Assembly (NCBI RefSeq): GCF_000499845.2
Contig: NC_023749.2
Location: 39,880,498 to 39,944,497, forward strand
Source of the DNA: Phaseolus vulgaris
Taxonomy: Eukaryota; Streptophyta; Magnoliopsida; Fabales; Fabaceae
Direction of reading: 5' to 3'
Length of the DNA stretch: 64,000 nt
Shown: piece after piece, positions 49,898 through 59,659 of the stretch
How the letters are laid out: the number at the start of each line of letters is the position of its first letter
How positions within the stretch are numbered: the stretch's first letter is position 1
The notes under the pieces: generated by a model
Databases searched by the model: none
Told to the model about the DNA's origin: nothing
Seen by the model: only the letters and a program-made list of their open reading frames with translations
Position numbers and translations under genes: made by a program

Positions 49898-51928
49898 TTG
49901 GTGATGACCAACCTCCCTATACAGAAAGTGCTGCAGAAACCTGACGTGGCAGGAAGAATGGTACGCTGGGCGGTGGAACTGTCAGAATTCGACATCCAGT
50001 ACGAGCCTATAGGATCCATCAAAGGGCAGGTGTACGCAGATTTTGTAGCAGAACTTTCGCCCGGAGGTGAGCAAGAGGTGGAAGCGAGTTCGCAGTGGCT
50101 GCTCTCAGTTGATGGCTCTTCAAACCAACAAGGGAGCGGTGCGGGAATAGTCTTGGAGGGACCCGACGGCATACTGATCAAGTAGGCCTTGCGTTTCGCC
50201 TTCAAGGCAAGTAACAATCAGGTAGAATATGAAGCCCTGATAGCAGAAATGCTCTTGGCCAAGGAGATGGGCGCACAGAACCTCCTGGTGAAGAGCGACT
50301 CTCAGTTGATTACGGGGCAGGTGTCGGGTGAGTTCCAGGCGAAGGACCCACAGATGGCGGCGTATCTGAAATACGTCCAGTTGTTGAAGGGGGCGTTCAA
50401 CGCTCTTGAGCTGATACATGTCCCGAGGGAGCAGAATGCCAGAGCTGACCTCCTCGGAAAGCTGGCCAGCTCAGGCAAGGGGGGTAGACAGAGGATAGTG
50501 ATCCAGGAGACTCTCAAAGCTCCGCGTCGATTCGTGGAAGACAACAGGGTGGATGTCCTCCAGATTTACACATCAAGGGGAAGGCCGAGGAGTCATTCCT
50601 CTTTGACCCAAGATACGCAGAGGGCGCCCCGCATCAGCATGTACGTGGGTGTGCCTGAGGAAGAGTAGATGCAGGTATGTGTTTTGTCCAAAGGAGACAC
50701 CTGGATGACACCCTATAAGCGATACCTGGCAGATGGGGCTCTTCCAGTGGACCCTGAAGAGGGTAAAAAAGTCAAAAGAAATGCCGCAAGATATACTTTG
50801 GTGGATGGGGTGCTGTTCAGGCACGGTTTCACTCACCCTATCCTAACATGTGTCAGTGGCGATGAGTGCACCAGGATAATGGCGGAGCTACACGAAGGCA
50901 TCTGCGGAAGTCACGTAGGGGGAAGATCCTTAGCCTCCAAGGTACTACGCGCAGGCTTCTTCTGGCCAACAGTGAAAGAGGACTACGCCCGGCACGCCCA
51001 GCGGTGTAGGCAATGCCAAAAGCACGCCGACTGGCACAAGGCGCCGCCAGAAGAGTTGCGGTCCATATACAGCCCATGGCCTTTCCATACATGGGGAATT
51101 GACATCCTGGGCCCTTTCCCACTAGCAATCAGGCAGATGAAGTATCTGATCGTCGCCATCGAATACTTCACTAAGTGGATAGAGGCGGAACCCGTGGCAC
51201 AGATCATTACGCATAAGGTACAACATTTCGTGTGGAGAAACATTGTGTGTCGCTTTGGCGTACCTAGGCGCCTGATATCTGACAACGGGACCCAGTTTGC
51301 CAGTCAGCAGTTGAGAAATCTGTGTGCTGAAGTAGGAATCAAACAAGTGTTCGCATCGGTTGAACACCCCCAGACCAATGGACATGTAGAGTCGGCAAAC
51401 AGAGTTCTGCTGAGGGGGTTAAAAAGAAGGTTAGAGAAAGCCAAAGGGGCGTGGGCGGAAGAGGTGCCAAGGATTGTATGGGCATATCACACCACGCCCC
51501 AATCCTCTACTATGGAGACGCCCTTCAGTTTGGTGTACGGGTCGAACGCGATGATTCCAGTAGAAATACATGAAAGCTCACCACGTTTTCAAAACTTTGT
51601 GGTGGAGGAGTCCAATGAAGAGAGGTGGGTAAACCTGGATCTGCTAGACGAGGCCAGGGAAGAAGCTAGAATAAAAGCTGAAGCGATGAAGAGAAGAGTA
51701 GAGCGGCAATATAGCTCTAAGGTAAAGCCGCGACAGTTTCAGGTTGGCGACCTAGTGATGAGGAAAGCTCACCCATACGAGTTGGAAAACAAGCTGTCTC
51801 CCAAATGGACTGGACCCTTCAGAGTTACTGAGGCTAAGGGCAACGGTTCGTACAATCTGGAGACTTTAGATGGAGGTCCTATCCCGCGCAGTTGGAATGC
51901 AGTCAACTTAAAATTTTATTTCAGTTGA
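49898..51928 (+). pseudogene. E3 pol remnant: RNase H, second RNase H, integrase
   Basis: It opens abruptly at VMTNLPIQKVLQKPDVAGRM, the end of the first RNase H. The second RNase H follows (LLSVDGSSNQQGSGAG, YEALIAEMLLAKEMGA, KSDSQLITGQ, NARADLLGKLA). Stops TAG at 50183-50185 and TAG at 50666-50668 interrupt one continuous frame. The integrase (50669-51928) is open: HEGICGSHVGG, CRQCQKHADWH, WGIDILGPF, SDNGTQFAS, QTNGHVESANR, then WTGPFRVTEAKGNGSYNL and FYFS. Integrase residues are complete. Without gag, RT and the primer site, this copy cannot replicate by itself. Confidence 0.92.
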
Positions 51929-51956
51929 CATATGTAAGCAGTGTGTAACAATTTAG

Positions 51957-52016
51957 TTGAAGGGGACGCTCTTTTTCCCTCTCGGGGGTTTTTTAATGAG
52001 GTCACCCTAATAAAAG
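51957..52016 (+). other. E3 conserved post-pol element
   Basis: GGGGACGCTCTTTTTCCCT, CTCGGGGG, TTTTTTAATGAGGTCACCC and AATAAAAGG: the E3 version of the block after pol in E1, E2 and E4. The apical bases differ (CCCTCTCGGGGG) while a CCC/GGG pairing is kept. Confidence 0.7.
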
Positions 52017-52087
52017 GAAAAACCAGTTTGAGAAAAAGAAGTGCCTTGGTTTTCAGTCTTTATCTTTCTCTGTTTGAAGTAATGTGA

Positions 52088-52215
52088 TGCGCCACCTAGG
52101 CCCTGGCGTCGCCAAGAAAGAAGGCGTCGCCTAGGTCATGGCGTCGCCCAGAAAGAAGGCGTCACCTAGATAGGGGCGTCGCCCCTGAGCAGGCGTCGCC
52201 CAAGTGAAGGCATGC
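52088..52215. repeat. GGCGTCGCC repeat cluster, internal
   Basis: Five or more near-copies of the quasi-palindrome GGCGTCGCC with AAGAAAGA or CTAGG spacers. The same word clusters in both E3 LTRs (for example 48755-48855) and at 54045-54090. It lies between pol and antisense gene B. Confidence 0.75.
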
Positions 52216-52399
52216 ACCGTTGGAAGAACAGGACGAAAGGAAAGCGCGCGGTACATGAAGCATATGCAAAGTAAAGTGGCGTTGCAAAAAATCAAGTATG
52301 ATATTGAAAGTTGTTGTTACAAGCAATGTTCAATACAATGGGAGTAGTACAAACGGAGCAAATGCTACAAATCATGCGAAAACACGAACAAGCCATTTC

Positions 52400-52500
52400 T
52401 CAGCGCTCATCAGAGTCATCACTGGAGGAAGGCGAAGCCCCTTTTCCAGCCCGCAGAGCTCGAGTAAGTCGTGTCCTCTTTTCTTGGTTTATTTTCGAAC
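52400..52500 (-). CDS. E3 antisense gene B, short exon 2
   Basis: Acceptor GGTGCAG at 52501; the 97-bp intron 52501-52597 has donor ATAT|GTAAG. The exon encodes about 33 residues, basic then Ser/Asp-rich (KINQEKRTRLTRALRAGKG, then SSSDDSDER), and stops at 52400-52402. It has no coiled coil or VVDGK tail, unlike gene A, so gene B is a short form or has lost its tail. Confidence 0.55.
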
Positions 52501-52597
52501 CTGCACCAGGGGAAAGACGTGTTAGAGACACCAGGAAGAAAAACAGGCACAGTTAGAAAGTAACGAAGGCCGAGTTTTCTAAGGCAGTGGTTCTTAC

Positions 52598-53363
52598 ATA
52601 TGTACTTCTCAAGAGTCCCAGCGTAGAACTCCAGGCTGATCACCGTGGCAGAGTCAAAACCTCCCGCCTCAGCAAGAATCCGGCAAGCTATTTGATCACT
52701 TGGAGCCAGATTCTTGAGGGGTCTAGCTTTGAGGACCTTCTCCTCCCTCACCCAGTACAACGGAAACCCATCCAGAGCGTCGGGAACAAGATCAGTACGG
52801 CAGATCTTGAAGAACCGGCCTTTCCACCCGGTGAACGAGCTTTGGAAGGGTGTGAAGAGAACTCTCCCGGGTACATTGCTGAGAGTTACCCAGAGGTTGT
52901 GTCTCTGCCTCTTCACCTCAAAGAAGTGAAGAAAGAGGTCAACCGAGGGTGCACAACCCAGAAACCCGAAGAGAATGTCGAAGGCTTTGACAAAGGCCCA
53001 GCTGTTGGGGTATAACTGGGCCGGAGCAACGTTGATCTCCGTCAGCAGTTCCTTCTCGAACTAGGAGAAGGGTAAGCGCACTCCGATGGTCTTGAACACC
53101 ACCTGGTAAAAGTAAAAGAAAGGGACCCCTTCGTTGGCCCGTTCGTCTCCACATACTGGCTCCCCTAGAGTGCAAGGGAGCACAGCGATGTCGTCGTCAT
53201 GCCTCCTCGCGAAGGCCCGGTGGTCATAGGAACACGAATCCCCTTTGTGTTCCCGTATGGCCCTGGTAGAGAGTAAGCATGAATACTCGTCAAGAAGTTC
53301 ACTCGAAGCCCAAGGGTACAAGTCTTTGGGACGAACTCTGGAGGAAGCAGCGTGGGAAGACAT
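52598..53363 (-). pseudogene. E3 antisense gene B, exon 1: Transposase_28-like domain
   Basis: From ATG at 53363 (MSSHAASSRVRPKDLYPWAS), with the domain order of the other copies: VFKTIGVRLPFS, a TAG at about 53061, then FEKELLTEINVAPAQLYPN, SWAFVKAFDILFGFLG, SVDLFLHFFEVKRQ, GWKGRFFKICR, LDGFPLYWV and EFYAGTLEKYI at the donor. It is clearly diverged from gene A of the same element, so the two are old paralogues and not a recent duplication. One nonsense codon is seen; otherwise the frame is open. Confidence 0.78.
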
Positions 53364-53719
53364 TCTTTAATAAGATCAGGGATTGTCAAGAGTGTAGAGA
53401 CCGCAAGAAATGCAAGAGTTGGGCGAGGGAAGCGAATGCTGGAACAACCCTTTGTGAAAATGAAAGGGTGCAGGAAAGAAGAGTGCAAGAAGAAAGAACT
53501 TAAGTAGATTATGAAGAGTGGGAAAATGATGAGGATAGTTTCAGAGTTTGAAGAGTTAAATAAAGCGGTTAGAGCGCCAAACGACGCGAACGGATGCACC
53601 GCACGATCGACCCACGTGGCAGTAGATGGAAGGGTTGCCCTGGCACCCCTGGTTAAGCTCAAAACACGTCGTATCAATAGAACACCTGATGGTACGATGC
53701 GCCGTCGAAAGGGATCAGG

Positions 53720-53890
53720 GGCACAGTAGGATTCAGGATCAGATCGAACGAGTCCCATCAGCCATACAGAAAGCGCCACGTGGATCAAATCGAATGACTG
53801 GATGTCCCATCAGCCATACAGAAAGCGCCACGTAAAGCAGGTCGAATGACTGGTTGTCCCATCAGCTATACAGGGAGCACCTCGTGGAAG
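53720..53890. repeat. Tandem repeat of about 60 bp, 2.5 to 3 units
   Basis: Units share TCGAATGACTGG, TGTCCCATCAGCCATACAG and AAGCGCCACGT. It lies upstream of gene B, where its promoter or leader would be. Confidence 0.75.
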
Positions 53891-53934
53891 ATACGGGAAG
53901 GACCTTGAGCCCATCGCCGCCCCCAGGCATCGAC

Positions 53935-54100
53935 CAAGCCCAAGGTCAAAGTCAATGTCAAGTTAGGGACGACGCCCGAGGCGACACTAGAATGAGACGC
54001 CCGAGGCGACACTAGAATGAGACGCCCGAGGCGTCGCCTGGAATGACATAAAGGACGACGCCGGCATGAGACGTCGCGGGCGTCGCCAACCCAAATATCA
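53935..54100. repeat. GACGCCCGAGGCG repeats
   Basis: GACGCCCGAGGCGACACTAG-type words occur in three near-tandem copies, followed by GACGCCGGCATGAGACGTCG. They are GC-rich and partly self-complementary (CGCC/GGCG), like the GGCGTCGCC clusters of the E3 LTRs. Confidence 0.65.
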
Positions 54101-54110
54101 GCAGGGTTGC

Positions 54111-54304
54111 CTCCCCGATACCCACAGGTAGGAAAGACTGTGGAGGGAGATGAAGGTGAAGGAAGCAGAGTTAGTTGCTGGCGTTATCTTCCCGATACCC
54201 ACGGGTAGGAAAGACTGTGGAGGGAGATAAGATCGCCAAACGCCAACGAATTGCTGACAGGGTGTTCCCCGATACCTATGGGAAGGAAAGACCATAGAGG
54301 GAAC
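54111..54304. repeat. Three covarying stem-loops (GTAGGAAAGA loop)
   Basis: Hairpins at 54111-54149, 54184-54230 and 54264-54304. They share a GATAC bulge and a GTAGGAAAGA (or GAAGGAAAGA) loop, while the inner stems are CCACAG/CTGTGG, CCACGG/CTGTGG and CTATGG/CCATAG. Outer stems also differ but pair (CTCCC/GGGAG, TTATCT/AGATAA, GTTCCC/GGGAAC). Each E3 LTR has a further copy (48890-48930, 57944-57984) with CCATGG/CCATGG. The block lies 3' of antisense gene A. Confidence 0.85.
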
Positions 54305-54760
54305 GGCCTCCCCAAAGCACTCGACATTTTAGAAACTCGGGGACGATACGGCACTGCTGTAGCAGGCCTCTCCTTAGGCGTGGGCGCCGGGGGCTAAGAA
54401 TCAGGGAGAGAACCGTTTCGGTGTTAGAGACACCCCGTGGACGATACGGCGTCGCTAGGTGAGCCTCTCCACGGGCGTGAGGGTTGGCACGCGACCTTTC
54501 CCGGTCATACAAGGCCGCCCAACAAGCAAAGAAGCGAATATGATACAAACAGAACAAACGAAGCATAAGAAGGCAAAAGATGAGAATAAGATCGCACAAG
54601 CAGAATAAAAACACAAAGGCAATCATACGAGCACCCAAATTTGTAGCAAGAGTACGGATAGTTCAAAGAATTACAAGTTTGAACAGAGAAAGTCAAAAGC
54701 AAGCGTAAAGAATAAAGGAATTAAGCTTGAAGGTGAAGGTGGCGGTTGAGAGACAGCGGT

Positions 54761-56065
54761 TCAGTCATCCACATCTATGGGCATGACCTTCCCGTCGACG
54801 ACATGGTGCATGGGGTCGCAGTTCGAAATATTGATGCCAGGGTTCTCACAGGACGCCTGGGACAGAGCCTCCTGGAACCCCTCCTCGAAAGTACCCGCCA
54901 TCTCCTGGATAAGGGACCTTTTCTCCTTCTCCAGCTCCTCAACGGCGGCATCCCCAGAGGTCACCTGCTTCTCCAGAGCCTCCTTCTCAACGCGGAGTCG
55001 ACTGACCTCGACCTGTAGCTTGTCGTAGTTAGCCCGGAGAAGGTCCATAGCTTTGGTCTGAGTGGCCATTTCCCCCTCCATCCGCTCCGCCTTGTCAGCC
55101 TGCTCACGGCAACGGTCCTTTTGAATATCTGCATCAGCTTTGAGCAATTCCTGAAGGCCCGTTACCTGGATTTGGAGGGCGACTTCGCGAGTAAAAAAGC
55201 CAGCCTGGAGCTCCAATGCCTCTGCCAGTTGCCTTTCAATTTCTGCTTTTGACTCTTGCGCTTGCTTCAGAGAGGTTTGGTAGGTTTTGTTCTGGCGCCC
55301 CAGGGTCCTCATTTCCTCCTCCAGAGTAGTCGCCTTTGTTTCCAAGGCTTGGAGAGTTTGAGCTTGCATGACCGCGTTTCTGGCCTGGGCGCACCATTTA
55401 AGGGCCACCGCCAAGAAGGCCCCCAAGTAGAAGGGCATGCCTTCCTTCCTGTCGGTGCCCTCTGGCAGAGTCCCGCCACTGAAGCCCCTCATTAGATGCA
55501 TGATCGGAGGAGGGATGGCGATGAAGTCAGGGGCGGCAGCGACGGAAGCAAGGGAAGCAATGGTTTTCTGCTGGCGGCGGAGGCGGGGCAGATTCGGCGC
55601 CTTCGCCCCTTTCTTCTTGGAGTGTCATGGGAGGGAGTGAGGTCGCACTCGGGGGGTTATCCATGAAGGGGTTCCCTCCCTGGGGCGGCGCCTCTACCGA
55701 AAGAGGAACCCGCGCAGATTTTCTTCTTCTGAAGGGAGCCACGCCTTCTGAGTCCTCATCATCTGATAGAATCTCCAAAACCCGTTTCCCTTTGTCAAGG
55801 GGGGTTGGAGCCGGTAACGAGACCGCGGCTAGGGGAACAACGGCGATGGGTAGAGGAGAGCCAGGAGTCTGAGGTGCTGCGAAGCTGTGGGGAGACGACG
55901 GAGGGGAACTCAAGGTAGCCTCGGCGGTGATCGGGGGAGGCGGCGACAGAGTCGGTGGGGGAACCGGATCAGCAGCAGGGGTGGAGGAGGCGCCCGCCTT
56001 GGCGGCACGTGCCTCCTTCATTGCCTTCGCCAGCATCATTCTCTTGGAAGCGCCCATCACCGATC
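54761..56065 (-). pseudogene. E3 antisense gene A, exon 2: Pro-rich linker and coiled coil
   Basis: It starts after TGATGTAG at 56066 with SVMGASKRMMLAKAMKEARA, a basic helix, then a long Pro/Ala/Ser linker, GKRVLEILSDDEDSEG and FRRRKSARV (possible NLS), and a PFMDNPPSA motif also present in E1 and E2 (FMENPPSAS). A frameshift near 55540-55570 separates this from the coiled coil (55501-54761): MHLMRGFSGGTLPEG, then Glu/Lys/Leu heptads (LEEEMRTLGRQNKTYQTSL). The end HHVVDGKVMPIDVDD keeps the family C-terminal motif. Intron 56066-56247. Confidence 0.78.
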
Positions 56066-56247
56066 CTACATCAAGACAGACCAAACAGCAAGAATTAGGA
56101 CCAAAGCAGCTATGCAAAATTACAACACACATGGAGGTGTGAAATGCAAGTAACATGGCACAATATAAATGAGTATAAGAGTCTGGGGAAACAAACGTTC
56201 GATAGCAGGCTGTTCACAACAAAAAAGATGAGGGGAGAGCCCCTTAC

Positions 56248-56996
56248 CAAAGTAGGTGGTCAGGGCGTGAGCATTGTACTCGCTAGCGACCAGCTTCAAG
56301 GTATCAAAAACGATCCCCAACCCGGCCAAGGCTTTTGGCCCTGAGCAATTTAGGGCGCTCCGTCCAGTAAAGGGGGAAGCCATCCAAAGCTGTGGGATCG
56401 TGCTTGGCGCTGCACACCCTGAAGAACTTCCCTTTCCAGTTCTTGTAAGAATTCTGGAAGAGGGAGAGGAGGATCCTGCCTGCGATCCCAGAAAAGCTTA
56501 CCCAAAAGCTCTTCCTCTGCTTCTTCACCTCAAAGAAATGCAGGAAGACATCTACAGAAGGGGGGATGCCCAGGTGTCCACAAAGAATTTGAAAGCCCCT
56601 CACGAATGCCCAGCTGTTGGGATGAAGCTGGGCGGGGGCAGTGTTGATTTCAGTAAGAAGTTCCCGTTCGAAGGGAGTGAACGGGAGACGCACTCCTACG
56701 CGCTTGAACACGGTCTGGTACATGAAGAAGAAGGGTCTCCCCTTTCTAGGTCTGTCGTCCAAGCAAACCGGTTCCCCAGGCCTGCCGGGACGGACGGATA
56801 TGTGGGCGTCGTGTGTGCGGCAAAAGGCGTTAAAGTTGTACAAATGGGGATCCCCCCGGTGAGCTTCCAGGTCCTGGAAGGAAGTCAGGCTGGTGCATTC
56901 ACTCAGGAGCTCGTCGGGGGCCCAGGGGTAGAAGGCTTTGTAGTTGGACTTGGGGGTCGTGGGGGAAGAATCGGGCTCCGCGTTCGCGCGCGTCAT
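56248..56996 (-). pseudogene. E3 antisense gene A, exon 1: Transposase_28-like domain
   Basis: ATG at 56996 (MTRANAEPDSSPTTPKSN), YKAFYPWAPDELLSE, FFFMYQTVFKRVGVRLPF, TPFERELLTEINTAPAQL, NSWAFVRGFQILCGHLG, SVDVFLHFFEVKKQ, GIAGRILLSLFQNSYKNW and LDGFPLYW. After LYW a one-base frame change is needed (about 56330-56380) to follow the family to the CTTTG|GTAAG donor at 56247. The intron is 182 bp and phase 1, as in E1 and E2. Confidence 0.8.
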
Positions 56997-57708
56997 GGTG
57001 AAAATAGATAGCTGGAGAAAGAAGAGAGGAAAAAGGGTTTAGCAAGTGTAGCCATGGCAAGAGGGGGAAAGAGCCCCAGGAAGCGTCACCCACGCGAGAA
57101 AAATCAGAGGAGGAAGAAGAAGTGGAGAGATGCAGTAATACGTGAATAACAACAGTCCCAGGCAGTTCAATAAATCCTATAATGCGACGAAAGGGAAGAG
57201 TCGTGAGTGCTCGAAATCGTACCATTGCTATTGGAATGGAGGCAGTAGAAGAGCGCAGGAAGGAGAGAATCGCAATTGCAGAGAAAAAGGGTTTTGAAGG
57301 CGATGAACAGTACGGAGTCGCAGAGCGAATGAATGTAACAGTAGGGTGAGCGTGGGGTTTGGAGTAACTTAAACGTTACATTTCGCAACTCAAGAGGCGC
57401 TAACTGAGGGCCGTAGGATCGTGCCACGCGTCAGAGGGTCAATTGCCTAGGGGAAACGCAAAGGTCTCTGGAGGATGGCCGCGCGATGGGCCACGTGGCG
57501 CGCGATCAAGGTTAGCCCAAAAGGTGTTATCATCATCGTTTCAGAGGAGATCAAATCAATCAGTAAGAGCGCTCCTAGGGTTCAGAGAGCGTCACGTCAA
57601 CAATTCGAGAATTGTTGAGTAAGCAGGGAATGACACGTCATCAGGATGACACGTGGACGGCGTGGGCGAGGCTTTAGTCTTTACGCTGAAGACAAGTCTT
57701 CAGCGTAA

Positions 57709-57722
57709 GACTGGGGGGCTTG
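57709..57722 (+). other. E3 polypurine tract
   Basis: GACTGGGGGGCTTG immediately before the 3' LTR, identical to E1 and E2 despite the different LTRs. Confidence 0.85.
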
Positions 57723-58950
57723 TGTACCGTCCCGTATCCGGGCGTTGACTAAGTCAAAGTCAAAGTCAACGGCTGGAGAGTCAAAGTCAACGGCTGGAGA
57801 GTCAAAGTCAACTCAAGGCGTCGCCTAGGTGGAGAGACGCCAAGAGGAAGCGTCGCCAAGGCATGGCGTCGCCTAGGTAAAGGCGTCCCCCAACCAGGGC
57901 GTCGCCAGATCAAACAGTGCTAAAGCAAGGCAATCACGGTGTGGTTCCCCGATACCCATGGGTAGGAAAGACCATGGAGGGAACGACGCCGTGGGAAGAC
58001 CTCAGGACCCGATAACCCGGGGCAGTGATAAAGAGAAGGAAAAGGTGGCTTCAAGGCCATAGTAATAGTATCAGTGTAGGGCAGCCTGACTCGTGAAGTA
58101 CTCCTCCCGCCCCAGAGACGCCTGTGGGGCAGATACGACTCAAGAAGAAAGTCACGCCCAGGGCAACTGGGTGCAGAGTACAAAAGGAAGGCAGATACGC
58201 TCTCAAAGTATGTGACTAGATACTTGGGGGCATGAGTTGGCACCCAAAAAGTCACCCCTAGCGCAGTAGCACTCCCAAGCAGGAGGATTCACACGTAGAA
58301 ACGTCCCCAGATGGGCAGAAACGCCCCCAGATGGGGTCACGGCGTCGTGAGGCCCTCCACGTGTACAACAGCCATGTCATAATGGAAACACCCTTTAGTC
58401 AGGTGCCAGGTAATTAAATCATTCAATACAGTTCCCCTTTCGAGCATTCAGGTACTATAATGGCTCCCAAGCGTTTCAACGTCTTAAATGCGCTACGTTT
58501 TCTAATTAAACGCTTTAATGAGTACGTTACGTTTGTGATTAAAAGCGCTTTAAGGCGCTTTAAATGCTTGGGTCGTTTAAATAGTGCAGAGAATGTTGGA
58601 AAGAGGGTTCGAACTTTCTGCAAATTTACCAGAGCTCTCTAGTTGCTTGCTCGTGCTTCGTTAGTTACGAACAAGGGACTGGGAAATATTTTTGCCTGAA
58701 AGAGAGAACACAGATACACAGTATACAGTTATTTCTTATCACCTTCAGAGTGCCATACGCGGTGCTCAGAGACGTAGGTGAACAGTTTTGGTGTTTCTTG
58801 CTGGCTGACTTGAGCGTCGGAGTGCAAACGGCCGCTAGGGCGCCTCTTTGTCCTCTTTTTTGCAGGAATCCACAGGTAACCAGTGGGAAGGAGTCCCTAG
58901 CTGACGGTTGAGGTCGCGCACGAAGACGTCCTGGTCAACCGGACGGAACA
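57723..58950 (+). repeat. E3 3' LTR
   Basis: 1228 bp. It is longer than the 5' LTR because AGTCAAAGTCAACGGCTGGAG is present twice in tandem (about 57757-57802). Otherwise it matches the 5' LTR at about 98.5% by eye. Confidence 0.94.
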
Positions 58951-59085
58951 CTATCTTAATAATTTTATGTGCGAGAAATCAATATGAATGAATTTTATAT
59001 GGGCATCAATATCAATCAAAGGATAAAATATTATCATGTTTTTCAAAATACAAAAGAGTGAGAAGGATGAACCATAATCCCAATT
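58951..59085. other. Pre-insertion DNA between E3 and E4
   Basis: Begins with the CTATC target copy and continues the sequence left of 48690. AT-rich, no gene. It ends where E4 antisense-gene homology starts, without an E4 LTR. Confidence 0.6.
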
Positions 59086-59542
59086 TTCCAACTCCACTGA
59101 TGATGGAGTTAAACGTCGCGCCCTGCCAACTCCATCCAAATGCCTGGGCCTTCATCCGGGCGTTTCAAATCCTCTGCAACTATTTCGGGCACAACGCCTC
59201 CGTGGACGTGTTCCTCTATTTCTTCGAAGCGAAGAACCCTGGGGACAGGTCGTGGGTCAGCCTGAACGGGGTTGCTGGACGGGTGCTTCTGGGCCTGTAC
59301 CAGCAATCCTTCAAAGATTGGAAGGGTAGATTCTACATGATATCTGCTACCCCTCAAAGTCCAAGTCTGCTCGAGGGGTACCCCCTCTACTGGGTTCCTG
59401 GAGTTGAGTTCAAGAAATCCAGGGACCTCGAAGCTATGGCCCCTACGAGCACGAGCTATGTGGGCTGTTCCTGGGGGCCAAGTACAACTCTGCACTCCTC
59501 ATCAAACATGAGTTGATGTGGTGGCTCTGAAAAAATATATAG
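59086..59542 (+). pseudogene. E4 antisense gene, exon 1 (5' truncated)
   Basis: It enters the family domain at MELNVAPCQLHPNAWAFIRA, then LCNYFGHNASVDVFLYFFEA, KNPGDRSWVSLNGVAGR, QQSFKDWKGRFYMI and LEGYPLYWV. A frame change near 59430 and a TGA near 59528 precede the donor ATATAG|GTAGCT at 59543. The N-terminal 150 or so residues are missing. Intron 59543-59659 (117 bp). Confidence 0.78.
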
Positions 59543-59659
59543 GTAGCTCTTCTTCTTTCACCTCTATTAGGATGCCTGCACCTTTTCATGCATGTTTTAT
59601 GTGTTTTTTACCTTACTTGCATACTTGGTCCTCTAACTCTTCCTTTTTCATCTATGCAG

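Larger units (their letters stand above)
48690..58950 (+). mobile_element. E3: deleted Tat-type Ty3/gypsy element with two antisense genes
   Basis: LTRs at 48690-49896 and 57723-58950 with a perfect target duplication CTATC (48685-48689 and 58951-58955). The 5' LTR is joined directly to the RNase H part of pol: the primer site, gag, protease and nearly all of RT are missing. Pol (49898-51928) continues to the integrase end. The 3' region holds the conserved post-pol element, GGCGTCGCC repeats, antisense gene B (52400-53363), a hairpin block and antisense gene A (54761-56996). LTRs start TGTACCGTCCC, close to the E1/E2 TGTACCGCCC, but are otherwise a different family. Confidence 0.93.
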
